64,000 nt of DNA from Isoetes taiwanensis. Lineage: Eukaryota > Streptophyta > Lycopodiopsida > Isoetales > Isoetaceae. The notes under the pieces were generated by a model that was not told the origin of the DNA, ran no database searches, and saw nothing but the letters and a program-made list of their open reading frames with translations. The stretch is from NCBI GenBank assembly GCA_021234155.1, contig JAJEKV010000091.1, forward strand, positions 2,549,501 through 2,613,500. Reading direction: 5' to 3'. The translations under genes were made by a program, and so were the position numbers. This document shows positions 23,347 to 33,624 of this stretch, in pieces (the stretch's first letter is position 1; every line of letters begins with the position of its first letter).

Positions 23347-24329
23347 TCTAGCACAAATAAAAGTTGGTAAGTACCTGATTCGTTCCTATTAGATAAAGAT
23401 GAAAAACGTAAATGCCATAAGTGCAACAAATGTAAACGCCATAAGTGCAACTGATGCTGGTGACCTCATTGCAGCCCAAGCTGAACTCTGATGCTCATCC
23501 ATCAGAAATTTAATGTACACAGCTGACATTGCAAAAACAAATATACAAAGTGTAACTCTTCCATTGAAACAACAGAGAAAATGCTAATGAGCATTCATGC
23601 ACTTTTTTGAAGCCTGTGAAGAATAAATTTTCTCTTTGAGGTCGATTCATCTGCTCCAGTTGCTTTCAAGGATGGGCAAGAATACTCAACAAAAAGGAAG
23701 GCTTTTCTACCAAAACCCTAGCTATTTCAGATTATTTCCGCAACAAAACTCTAGCTGGCTTGGATAAGCAAGGATTTTGTTAGAAACAACCCAATTACTC
23801 TCATCTGGCACATACTTATGGGTGCAGTTACAGATCTACAGCAGCAATACCGCAAAATTTAGCCAAACATGTCAAGATACATACTGTACTTGAAACTTCT
23901 CCTACGGATAAATTTCATGCAAAAGCTCTCCACCTTTCACTGCCTTAAATGCTTTTTTGACAAATGATAAATCATCAGAAAAGTATCTGTTTATTATCCT
24001 CTTTAATTTTGCAAAATCCAGGGAAGAGTAGAAAGATACGATGATAAAGTGGAAATTGGAATTTAGAAAAATGCCCAATTGTATGCAAAAGCTTACAAAT
24101 TGACACATCCAATAGCAGATGTAGATGTTTACCTGTATAAAATGGCCTTGAGCTGGTCTTAAACAGCTTTCCATCCTTCTCTAGCAACAAAAATATCTGT
24201 TAATTCAAAACTTTATAGACAAAAGGCATGTGCTCGTGTGCATCGGCACATTCTTCAGATGTCAAACAGAGAAAATAAGTATTGTAATAAAAAACCATCA
24301 TAAACATAATCCATGGACCATTGAAAAAC

Positions 24330-24605
24330 GAAAGGAAGTCCTTGCTAGATAGCTATTTCAATACTGTTGAAATACCAAAGGAAGTCCTTGCTAGACAGCT
24401 TCTGATGCATAACAAATAAATAAATTAAAGATGAAGCAAAACCTAATTCCAAATTTCACCGTGAAGTTTGGGATCCCGTCGTGAGTTACAACAGATCCAT
24501 AAGTCGTTGAAATACCAGAGAAGTCCTTGCTAGATAGCTTGTGATGTGGCAAATTAGTTCTATTAGCAAATGGACAAATAAAAAAGAAAAACCGGACTTT
24601 GAATT
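24330..24605 (+). repeat. Imperfect local repeats around AAGTCCTTGCTAGATAGCT
   Basis: The 19-mer occurs near 24340, 24385 and 24512 with one-base changes, twice preceded by GTTGAAATACCA-AG. The block 24379-24470 is loosely repeated at 24504-24605, including a CCGTG-AGTT-type end. Non-coding. Confidence 0.75.
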
Positions 24606-25720
24606 TCCCCGTGGTTAAACATTCTCTTTAAGAAAGAAATGAGTAGAATAGCTTCATATTTAATTTAATGCAGGCCGATGGTGCTCAAATATGCCCTTTG
24701 ATGCAAGTAATCACAATACTTACTGTTTCATGGACCTCCACTGGTGGCTAACTGTTTGTTTCTTCATACTTAGCTGCTGATGCTATACAAATATGCTGCT
24801 ATGAGGATTAACAGATGAAGCTTAACATTAGACAACTCCTAAGATGTAGAAAATCTAGGTGAAATGACTCCATGCCAGCAGCAACTAACCTCAGAATACG
24901 AAGTGGAGCGCATAACCTTGCAGTGCAGAAGCACATAACCTTGCAGCACAGCAAAGATAGTGTATACTTTACCATGTCCAACCTGCAACACAATTTTAGA
25001 CTCTTAAATTTCTATCCACTTAATGAGATTCTTTGCAAACATTGCTATCTAAGATGCAAGATATAACATGCATCCATAAAATATTCTTCAATAATAAGGA
25101 AATAATCAGAATTTTTTTAGAGTATTCCTCCCTGCTTGCCTCGTTACCTGTTACCTGTGGCTGCAGAAACCAGAACTTGAAGTTCTTAGGCAAATCTGGA
25201 GTTACAAAAAATTATGAGTAAGCAACTCAAGAATGGCTTATCATCTGCTAGAGAAAAAAAGCAACCTTGAAGACAAATACCTAATCAATGATCTGCAACC
25301 CTGAAGACATAGCAGTGATGGTAATAGAATCTATACCAGAATACTAACAAATACAGAACGGTTTGACCTATGGCTCCATTTCGACCTATCACAAAGCATG
25401 TATCGCTTCCTGTCTGTATGCTTCAAGCCCGACTTCGCTCATTTTCCAAAGCCATTCATCTAAAGAATGTGAAAATGCAAAAATAGTATAGGCGTTTCTA
25501 AACAGAGCTGCTTCCCATCTTCAAAGATGCATTTCGATGCCCTGCCGAAAAGAGGCTTAATCGAGTTCAGAGATGTTGGAGGTACTCCTGGTCCAAGCTT
25601 CTACGATAGAGTTCTGCAGGGGCGCGCATACTCTGCTATGGCGAGTATAACATTTCAAAAATTTCCCTCTTCATCTCCCAAGGAAAAACGCAAACGGCAA
25701 AGGAATAGTATTTTGCGGGA

Positions 25721-25758
25721 AGGGAACGCCGCATGCGGCGTAAGATGCGGCGTTCCCT
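25721..25758. other. Perfect 14-bp inverted repeat (strong GC hairpin)
   Basis: AGGGAACGCCGCAT (25721-25734) is the exact complement of ATGCGGCGTTCCCT (25745-25758), with a 10-base spacer that is itself partly self-complementary. It lies about 40 bp inside the inferred Helitron 5' end. Confidence 0.9.
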
Positions 25759-25798
25759 TGGCACGGGTCCCAACCCCCTCTCAAAATAAAAAAGAAGA

Positions 25799-26244
25799 TG
25801 TGATGTGCTTTGACTAGAAAAAAGAAACTTTGCCAACCTTTGACTAGGGGAAATGGTAATGGAGTATGGAGATAGGAAGTCATGAATGGGATCAAGATGG
25901 TAGGAACATGAAAGAAGCCTTGTAAAAATGGAATTCATGCCAAAATGACTTGGATCTAGCCACATACCAATGAACCTTGAGGGGTCTTCCAAACTCTAAC
26001 AAGGGGTCTTCAATTTAGGCTCAAATCTTCTTGCTTGAATCTCAACTTTCTTGCCATACTTGTATGATGCTCAATCAATGTTCTCCCTTGGTTCTTCATC
26101 ACAAATGTCTTCTAAGAATCTTCAAAGGTAGATGTCTTCAATTCTGTTGCTTGATTAGCTCATGCACACATGTATCAAATCAAATGTTAGCCAAAGGTGT
26201 AGTTCATGCAAATAGCTCTTCTATGCTGCCAAAATGTGGCAGCA
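25799..26244 (-). repeat. Family-C LTR, left (5') part of the split copy
   Basis: On the minus strand it begins TGCTGCCACATTTTGGCAGC at 26244 and aligns with 31551-31930 in inverse orientation. Shared stretches include GGCAGCATAGAAGAG, GAAGAACCAAGG, GGAA-ACCCCTCAA, TGGTATGTGGCT and CTAGTCAAA. The homology stops at 25799, where the Helitron is inserted. Confidence 0.85.
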
Positions 26245-26560
26245 CATGTATGTAGGCTTCCGCTGTATAGGATTCCCATAGGGGACGTGAGACGAATGAT
26301 GTTCCTCACCCGGACGCTTGGCCATCCCAAGTGGTCCGAGTTAGACGGAGGGCCTTTCCATGGTGATGTAGTTGCTACGAGAGGGAAATTCCCTGTATTT
26401 GTAAAACGGAAGCATCATATAGATTCTGGGAGCATCACAGTAGTATCAGAGCATGATTTTGGTAGACCAATTCATTGCACTGGCCATAACCTAACTCGTA
26501 GATCGATTGGATGCAGGGGACTTTGACTTAGGTTAAACTACCCCAATTCCATAGTTAGGA
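26245..26560 (+). mobile_element. B-related LTR end with PBS and leader fragment
   Basis: The stretch ends CATCACA at 26439, followed one base later by TAGTATCAGAGC (26441-26452) and ATGATTTTGGTAGACCA. The same order (CATCACA, TGGTATCAGAGC, TGATCTTGGCAGACCA) occurs at 39879-39920 in element B. It is therefore a diverged LTR end plus start of an interior on the plus strand. No coding region follows. Confidence 0.65.
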
Positions 26561-26719
26561 TGTGTGTTGCATGGAAAAAAATAGCGGCCTTGAACCCTTG
26601 ACCTCCCACCACTAGAGTGTTCCAGATGCTCATGGGCACCTCAGTCTAAAAATAGAAAGTATCTCGGTCTAAAAAAGAAAGTAAAAAATAGAAAGTAAAA
26701 AATAGCGTCCGTAAGTGAG

Positions 26720-26895
26720 TCTGTATTCCACACCCCATCGACGACCCATCGACGATGGGGGATGCGCCAAGTGGCGCGATCTCGACACTGCTTATTTCCC
26801 CATCCATTTTAAAGTTTTTTTTATTGTGGAGGGGATTCGAACTCTAGTCCTTGCCCCCCAAACCCTCCATACTTACCACTAGGCATTGGTTTGTT
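26720..26895 (-). mobile_element. tRNA-derived SINE-like unit 1
   Basis: On the minus strand an A-box-like segment (ATGCCTAGTGGTAAGT, 26889-26874) is followed by a B-box-like AGTTCGAATCCC (26844-26833). Then come a TTTAAAATGG motif and a palindrome GCGCCA-TTGGCGC-like near 26763-26776. The spacing and boxes match a tRNA-derived Pol III promoter. Confidence 0.6.
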
Positions 26896-27964
26896 GAAAA
26901 AAATAGAAGATTACATATAGTTAACGGTGAGGGGGAAATAATTCAAAGATGCTCTAGGATGTTCTAGAATGTTCTCGATGGCTCTAAAATCTTCTAGAAT
27001 CTTCTTGAATGTCCTAGAATGTTCCAAAAGCTCGTGAACAAGAACCTCAGTCTAAAAATAGAAAGTTTTTTGAAACTTTGCAAATGCTCAAGATAGAATG
27101 TTCTGGAATGTTCCAGATGCTCAAGAGCAAGCACCTCGGTCTAAAATAGAAAGTACCTCAGTCTAAAAACAGAAAGTTTTCTAAAAGTTTGCAAATGCTC
27201 AAAATAAAATGTTCTAGAATGTTCCAGATGCTCCTTGGCAAGCATCACAGTCTAAAAATAGCAAGTTTTTTGGAACTCTGCAAGCACTCAAAATAGGATC
27301 TTCTACAATGTTCTAGATTGTTACAGATGCTCATGGGCAAACACCGCAGTCTAAAAATAGCAAGTTTTTGGAATCTTTGCAAACAATCAAAAGAATATCC
27401 TGGAATGTTCGAGATGCTCATGGGTAAGCACCTCAGTCTAAAAATAGAAAGATTTTTGAAACTTTACAAAGCTTATGGGCAAGCACCACAGTCTAAAAAT
27501 AGAAAGTTTTTTGGAACTTTGTAAATGCTCAAAATAGAATGTTCCAGACGCTCATGGGCAAACACCTCATTCTAAAATAGAAAGTACCTCAGTTTAAAAA
27601 TAGAAAGTCTTCTAAAAGTTTGCAAATATTCAAAATAAAAAGTTCTAGAATGTTCTAGATGCTCCTGGGCAAGCACCTCAGTAAAAAAATAGCAGGTTTT
27701 TTGGAACTCTGCAAGCACTCAAAATAGAATGTTCTAGAATGTTCCAGATGCTCATGGGCAAGCACCTCAGTCTAAAACTAGCAAGATTTTGGAAACTTCG
27801 CGAATGCTCAAAATAGAATGTCCTAAAATGTTCCAAATGCTTGTGGTTAAGCACCTCAGTCTAAAAATAGAAAGTTTTTTGAAACTTTGCAAATGCTCAA
27901 AATAGAATGTTTTAGAGTGTTCCAGATGCTCATGGGCAAGCACCTCAGTCTAAAAATAAAAAGC

Positions 27965-28145
27965 AGAGTCCGTGAGTGAATGAGTCTGTATTCCACGCCT
28001 TATTGACGGTGGCGGATGCGCCACGTGGTACAATTTTGGTCCTCTTTATCCCCCCACCCATTTTAATTTTTTTGATTGCAGAGGGGATTCGAACCCTGGT
28101 CTTTACCCTTAAAATCCCCGATACTTACCACTAGGCCAAGTATTA
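27965..28145 (-). mobile_element. tRNA-derived SINE-like unit 2
   Basis: The A box region TTGGCCTAGTGGTAAGTATC and the B box GGGTTCGAATCCCC lie at about 28140-28084 on the minus strand. A CGCCACGTGG motif follows near 28018. Confidence 0.65.
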
Positions 28146-28789
28146 GTTTGTTGTTATGTATGTTAAGGATGAGGGAGAAATAATTCAAGATGCTCTACGA
28201 TGTTCTAGAATGTTCTTGATGGTTCTAGAATCTTCTAGAATCTTCTTGAATGTCCTAGAATGTTCCAGATGCTCATGGACAAGCACCTCAGTCTAGATAT
28301 AGAAAGTTTTTTTAAACTTTACAAATGCTCAAGATAGAATGTTCTGGAATGCTCCAGATCTCATGGCAAACACCTCTGTCTAAAATAGAAAGTATCTCAG
28401 TCTAAAAATAGAAAGTTTTCTAAAAGTTTGCAAATGCTCAAAATAAAATGTTCTAGAATGTTTCAGATGCTCCTGGGCAAGCATCTCAGTCTAAAAATAG
28501 CAAGATTTTTGGAACTCTGCAAGCACTCAAAATAGAATCTTCTAAAATATTTTAGATGCTCATGGGCAAGCACCTCAGTCTAAAAATAGTAAGTTTTTGG
28601 AAACTTTGCAAACACTCAAAATAGAATGTCCCGGAATGTTCCAGATGCTCATGGGTAAGCACCTCAATCTAAAAATAGAAAGTTTTTTTGAAACTTTGCA
28701 AATGCTCAGAATAGAATGTTTTAGAACGTTCCAGATGCTCACGGACAAGTACCTCAGTCTAAAAATAAAAGTCTAAAAATAGAAAATAA

Positions 28790-28945
28790 CGTCTGTATTC
28801 CATGCCCCATCGATGGTGCAAGATGCGCCACGTTCTAGGCTCTCCTTATCCCCCCACCCATTTTAAAGTTTTTTGGTTGTGGAAGGGATTCGAACCCTGG
28901 TCCTTGCCCCCAAACCCCCCATATTTATCACTAGGCCAAGCATTA
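28790..28945 (-). mobile_element. tRNA-derived SINE-like unit 3
   Basis: TTGGCCTAGTGATAAATATG and GGGTTCGAATCCC are present at about 28940-28885 on the minus strand, in the same order and spacing as the other units. Confidence 0.65.
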
Positions 28946-29149
28946 GTTTATTAAAAAAAAAAAATAGAGGTTCATATATAGTTAATAAGAGGGCTAAATA
29001 ATTCAAGAATGCTCTAGGATGTTCTAGATGGCTCTAGAATCTTGTAGAATGTCCTAGAATATTCCAGATGCTCACGGGTAAGCACCAGTCTAAAAATAGA
29101 ATGGTTTTTACAACTTTGCAAGTGCTCAAAATAGAATGTTCGGTAAATG

Positions 29150-29320
29150 GCGTCCGTAAGTGAGCCTGTATCCCACGCCCCATCGACGATGAAGGATGTG
29201 CCACGTGGCGCAATATCGGCCCTCCTCATCCCCCCACCCATTTTAAAACTTTCTGGTTGTGAAGGGGATTCAAACCCTCCCAAACCCCCCATACTTACCA
29301 CTAGGCCAAACATTGGTCTA
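29150..29320 (-). mobile_element. tRNA-derived SINE-like unit 4 (shortened)
   Basis: TTGGCCTAGTGGTAAGTATG is intact, but about 13 bases between the A- and B-like boxes are missing and the B box reads GGGTTTGAATCCCC. GCGCCACGTGGCAC lies near 29200. Confidence 0.65.
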
Positions 29321-29929
29321 TTGAAAAATATTAAAGTTCATATATAGTTAAGAGGTGGGCTAAATAATTCAAGGATGCTCTAGGATGTTCTAGAATGTTC
29401 TCGATGGCTCGAGAACTTCTAGAATCTTCTTAAATGTCCTAGAATGTTCCAGATGCTCATGGATGAGCACTTCAGTCTAAGAATATAATGTTTTTTGAAA
29501 CTTTGCAAATACTCAAGATTGTTCTCGAATGTTCCAGATGCTAATGGGCAAGCACCTCGGTCTAAAATAGAAAGTACCTCAGTCTAAAAATAGAAAGTTT
29601 TCTAAAAGTTTGCAAATGCTCAAAATAAAATGTTCTAGAATGTTTCTAAAAATAATACGTTTTTTAGAACTCTGCAAGCACTCAAATTAGAATGTTTCAG
29701 ATGCTCATGGGCAAGCACCTCAGTCTAAAAAAAGCAAGTTTTGGAAAACTTTGCAAACACTCAAAATAGAATGTCCTGGAATGTTCCAGATGCTCATGGG
29801 TAAGCACCTCAGTCTAAAAATAGAAAGTTTTTTGAAACTTTGCAAATGCTCAAAATAGAATGTTTTGAAGTGTTCCAGATGCTCATGGGTAAGCACCTCA
29901 GTCTAAAAATAGAAAGTAGAACATAGCGT

Positions 29930-30120
29930 CCGTGAGTAAGTGAGTCAGTATTCCATGCCCTATCGACGGTGAAGGATGCGCAAGATGCGCCACATGGCGC
30001 AATCTCAACCCTCCTCATCCCCCTACCCATTTTAAAATTTTCTGGTTGTGAAGAGGATTCAAACCCTGGTCCGTGGCCCCCCAGACCCCCCATACTTGCC
30101 ACTAAGCCAAAGCATTGGTT
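29930..30120 (-). mobile_element. tRNA-derived SINE-like unit 5
   Basis: TTGGCTTAGTGGCAAGTATG and GGGTTTGAATCCTC lie at about 30108-30055 on the minus strand. The unit otherwise parallels units 2 and 6. Confidence 0.65.
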
Positions 30121-30889
30121 AGCTGAAAAAAAAATGGAAGTCCATATGTAGTTAAGGGAAGGGCTAAATAATTCAAGGATGCTCTAGGATGTTCTAGAAT
30201 GTTCTCGATGGCTCTGCAATCTTCTAGAATCTTCTTGAATGTCATAGAATGTTCCAGATGCTCATGGATAAGCACCTTAGTCTAAAAATAGAATGATTTT
30301 TGAAACTTTGCAAATACTCAAGATAGAATGTTCTGGAATGTTCCAGATGCTCATGGGCAAACACCTCGGTCTAAAATAGAAAGTATGTCTGTCGAAAAAT
30401 AGAAATTTTTCTAAAAGCTTGCAAATGCTCAAAATAAAATGTTCTAGAATGTTCCAAATGCATCTCAGTCTAAAAATAACAAGTTTTTTGGAACTCTGCA
30501 AGCACTCAAAATAGAATCTTCTGAAATGTTCTAGAATGTTCCAGATGCTCATGGGCAAGCATTCAGTCTAAAAATAGCAAGTTTTTTGGAAACTTTGCAA
30601 ACACTCAAAATAGAATGCCCTAAACTGTTCCAGATGTTCATGGTTAAGCACCTCAGTCTAAAAATAGAAAATTGTTTGAAACTTTTCAAATGCTCAAAAT
30701 AGAATGTTTTAGAGTGTTCCGGATGCTTATGGGCAAGCACCTCAGTCTAAAAATAGAAAGTATCTTAGTCTAGCCCAGTCTAAAAATAGAAAGTACCTTA
30801 GTCTAAAAATAGAAAGTCTAAAAATAGAAAGTATCTTAGTCTAGCCCAGTCTAAAATTACAAAGTATCTTAGTCTAAAAATAGAAAGTA

Positions 30890-31075
30890 AAGTCCGTAAA
30901 TGAGTGAGTGTATTCCACGCCCCATCAATGATGAAAGATGCGCCACGTGGCGCGATCTCGGCCCTCCTTATTCCCTCATTTATTTTAAAGTTTTTCTATT
31001 GTGGAAGGGATTCGAACCCTGGTCCTTGCCCTCCTAATCCCGCATACTTAACACTAGGCCAAGCATCGGTTTGTT
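30890..31075 (-). mobile_element. tRNA-derived SINE-like unit 6
   Basis: TTGGCCTAGTGTTAAGTATG and GGGTTCGAATCCC lie at about 31061-31006. The perfect 14-bp palindrome GCGCCACGTGGCGC, containing a CACGTG G-box core, is at about 30940-30953. Confidence 0.65.
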
Positions 31076-31550
31076 AAGAAAATTAAAAGATTATATATAT
31101 TTAAGGGTAAGATGGAAATAGTTTAAGAATGCTCTAGGATGTTCTAGAATGTTCTCGATGGCTCTGGAATCTTCTTGAATGTCCTAGAATGTTCTAGATG
31201 CTCATGGACAAGCACCTCAATAGAATGTTCTAGAATGTTCCAGATGCTCATGGGCAAGCACCTCTGTCTAAAAATGACAAGTTTTTGAAAACTTTGCAAA
31301 CACTCAAAATAGAATGTCTTGGAATGTTCCAAATGGTCATGGATAAGCACCTCAGTCTAAAAATAGAAAGTTTTTTGAAACTTTGCAAATGCTCAAAATA
31401 AAATGTTCTGGAATGTTCCAGATGCTCATGGGCAAGCAACTTAGTCTAAAATAGATAGCACCTCAGTCTAAAAATAGAATGTTTTCTAAAAGTTTACAAA
31501 TGTTCAAAATAGAATGTTCTAGAATATTCCAGATGCTCCTGGCCAAGCAC

Positions 31551-33348
31551 TGCTGCCACATTTTGGCAGCATAGAAGAGTTGTGCACACAAATCATACAC
31601 ATTTGATTGACTATAGTCTAAAACATGTGTGTTCAAGTACTAAAGATTTGAAGACTCACATCCTTGAAGAACACAAAGTAGACACTTGCTTGAAGAACCA
31701 AGGAAAGGACATTCATTGAAGATCATGCAAGCATAACAAGGAAGAGAGAATTCAAGCAAAGCAACTAAGAGTTTGAAGATTGGAATACCCCTCAAAATTG
31801 TTTGGTATGTGGCTGATTTGAGATTATCTTGGCTTATTCATATTCTCTTGCCTCACCTTCATTTTCCCTAGCAAAGTTGGCAAATAGCCTTTTCTCTAGT
31901 CAAAACACACTATTCACATGCCATTCATACACCAGACTATCACCTTATCTCCACCATCTTAAAAAAGCAAAAAAATTCCACCCAATTTGGCATTTTCTAT
32001 GATCTAAGATCATATTCTCTCTCTAAAAAATAAGCTAGAGAGAGAAAATGCACAATTTCCCAAGAAAAGCATGAATAAGGGATCTAAGTCTATATGCGCC
32101 AGTGCCAAAGTTGTCCACCTCATCATCAAAAGTTGCCAAATCACATCAAAAGTTGCCATGTACCATCCACATCATCACCAAGTGTGCCATGTCATCATAC
32201 GCATGTCACCTTCCATAAATTTCTTTTTTCCAAAATATTTGACCTAAGAAGAGTCATTTTGATACTTATGGTGACATGTCATCTTCACATTGTGCCACAT
32301 CATCACAAAATGCATTCACATCGTGTCATTCACATCGTTTTCACCTCATAAAAGTTTTGACTAAAAAGAAACACTTTGCCACCTTGCTTGACATATCATC
32401 ACTCCCATAATGCCATGTCACCATCCATTTGCCAAATCATCCTACCAACTTACCACATCATCAATTTGACCTCCATTTTTTAGCCAAAAAATCAAATGCC
32501 TTTTTTTGCAAAAAGATTCTCCCATGTCATAGAGCATAAAAAAATATTCCTTGTGAAAACAAAAGAATTTTCGAAAAAGAACATGTTTTGACCTTCATTT
32601 TTGAGTTCTTGAGATTCGTGCCAAGTTTTGAAAAAAAAAATTCTATATCCCCAGCGGGCCTAGTCACTCATCCCCATCCAGTCTTTCCCCGCCACATGGT
32701 GCCTCCAGGCATGTGAGCTGGCAACAGGCCAGACATCACGTGGAGGCAGCACGCAAATCTTGATAATACATGTTAGATTACTCCTTATATACCCGATCTA
32801 CCAAAAGCTAAGATGCCTATTGGATATTTCGACAAGAGTCTCAAGAACCCTAAAAATTGTCAGACCAAAATCCGGATCTATTGAACGATCTAACTCTCTA
32901 ATCATGACTGAATGCTCCCGGATTGACCTATTCTAAGCCAAAAACTCTCAAATTAAGGAAAAATACAAAGATTTAAGCCGGATTTGCCAAGAACATACTG
33001 AAACATGGGATTATGAAAAGGGATTTTCGAGGGCTTTGGGCGCAAGAATTGATCAAGATCTCTCACTTAGAGGCCGGTTTAACGGGCTGCTGCTTGAATT
33101 TGCCTTCCTTGCTTCTTGAATCTATGGATTACTTGAAGCAATTTGATTATTTGCTACTATGAAGACCTTTTTGATCCTGTGCCCAAGACAACAGAGCTTT
33201 AATTTCTCTTGTATGACTGTATGATTGTCCTTTGAATGAAAATCTGATCCTTGGCATTACCATTCTACTCAATTTGCATTCCGCATCCAAAGCAAGGTAA
33301 ACCTAAGAAGGTAAAAGCGATATTAGAAGATGACTTATTTGTTTCAAG
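31551..33348 (+). repeat. Family-C LTR, second copy, cut at its 3' end by element A
   Basis: It begins TGCTGCCACATTTTGGCAGC, a start palindrome as in the other copies. It has a minisatellite of CATCATCA-GTGCCATGTC units (32090-32420), the GATTCTCCCA motif at about 32516 and a right part (32640-33260) that aligns in the same orientation with 43590-44200 (for example AAGAACCCTAAAAA). Element A begins at 33349. It is an inverted partner of the split LTR at 21022-21435 and 25799-26244. Confidence 0.8.
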
Positions 33349-33492
33349 TGTAACGTTCCTAACCGACATGCCATTAACCAACTGGGCAAAACCGTCTAGA
33401 CGTTTATGAGTAGTCGCTTCTACCCATTTATGCCGGTGTCTCGGGAATGCACACCAAGATCTACTCGAGCGGTCTCCCAGGGGTCTGTTACA
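33349..33492 (-). repeat. Element A 3' LTR, intact, 144 bp
   Basis: Termini are TGTAAC…GTTACA. On the minus strand the PPT AGTGGGAGAGAT precedes it (33504-33493). The partner LTR is the split copy 38248-38359 plus 14179-14215. 112 + 37 minus the 5-bp target duplication equals 144, the same length. Confidence 0.9.
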
Positions 33493-33504
33493 ATCTCTCC
33501 CACT
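33493..33504 (-). other. Polypurine tract of element A
   Basis: AGTGGGAGAGAT on the minus strand directly before the LTR start TGTAACAGACCC, preceded by CTCGAGGACGAGCATAGTCT. Confidence 0.8.
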
Positions 33505-33624
33505 AGACTATGCTCGTCCTCGAGCATCACAAACCAAGATCTACCGTCCAACGGTATTCCGGGTCATACTTGCCCCCATGGAGACTCGAACTCGAGCCCT
33601 GCTCTGATACCAAATTCAATCACC

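Larger units (their letters stand above)
21436..25798 (-). mobile_element. Non-autonomous Helitron (about 4.36 kb), minus orientation
   Basis: On the minus strand the 3' end is a GC hairpin (stem TGCCCGGC/GCCGGGCA, 21447-21465), a 7-base spacer, then CTAG followed by host T. This is the canonical Helitron terminus. The 5' end is placed at TC (25798-25797) after host A because family-C LTR sequence resumes at 25799 and at 21435. The insertion therefore interrupts one LTR. No RepHel protein is present. Inside are a tandem repeat, a decayed DHHC acyltransferase exon and a strong hairpin near the 5' end. The 3' end is firm; the 5' base is an inference from the interrupted LTR. Confidence 0.75.
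26600..31550 (+). repeat. Complex satellite-like array tiled with heat-shock-element modules
   Basis: About 5 kb of degenerate repeats. The basic unit, roughly 90 bp, is TCTAAAAATAGAAAGTTTTT, GAAACTTTGCAAATGCTCAA, AATAGAATGTTCTAGAATGT, TCCAGATGCTCATGGGCAAG, then CACCTCAG. It is grouped in larger units of very unequal length (centres 375-1255 bp apart), each with a tRNA-like/SINE segment and a long phased TTCnn/GAAnn block. Such blocks are at 26950-27030, 28203-28269, 29020-29080, 29375-29455, 30185-30260 and 31130-31200. In 28203-28269, thirteen consecutive 5-bp modules alternate TTCnn and GAAnn and only two deviate. Small minus-strand ORFs with recurring MSIWNI-EHSILS peptides are by-products of the repeat. 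Confidence 0.9.

Noticed and set aside
22922-23392. Plus-strand ORFs (71-77 codons) overlapping the DHHC fragment
   Set aside because: The minus-strand motifs RYRYDNEINPYN and KNKFRAKAPED identify the coding strand.
24808-24993. Possible exon reading VGHGKVYTIFAVLQG on the minus strand inside the Helitron
   Set aside because: Splice-like borders exist but a local duplication (ATAACCTTGCAG) makes them ambiguous and no family was recognised.
26831-31065. Functional tRNA genes (A and B boxes present)
   Set aside because: No acceptor stem, anticodon arm or full cloverleaf can be formed; the units match SINE heads rather than tRNAs.
27318-31439. Several 60-99 codon ORFs in the array with recurring peptides such as MSIWNI and HSILSICKVSK
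   Set aside because: They are translations of the 90-bp repeat unit, exist only because the unit lacks stops in one frame, and shift frame from unit to unit.
26600-31550. CRISPR-like array
   Set aside because: Units are degenerate, spacers are not unique, and the context is a plant nuclear repeat.
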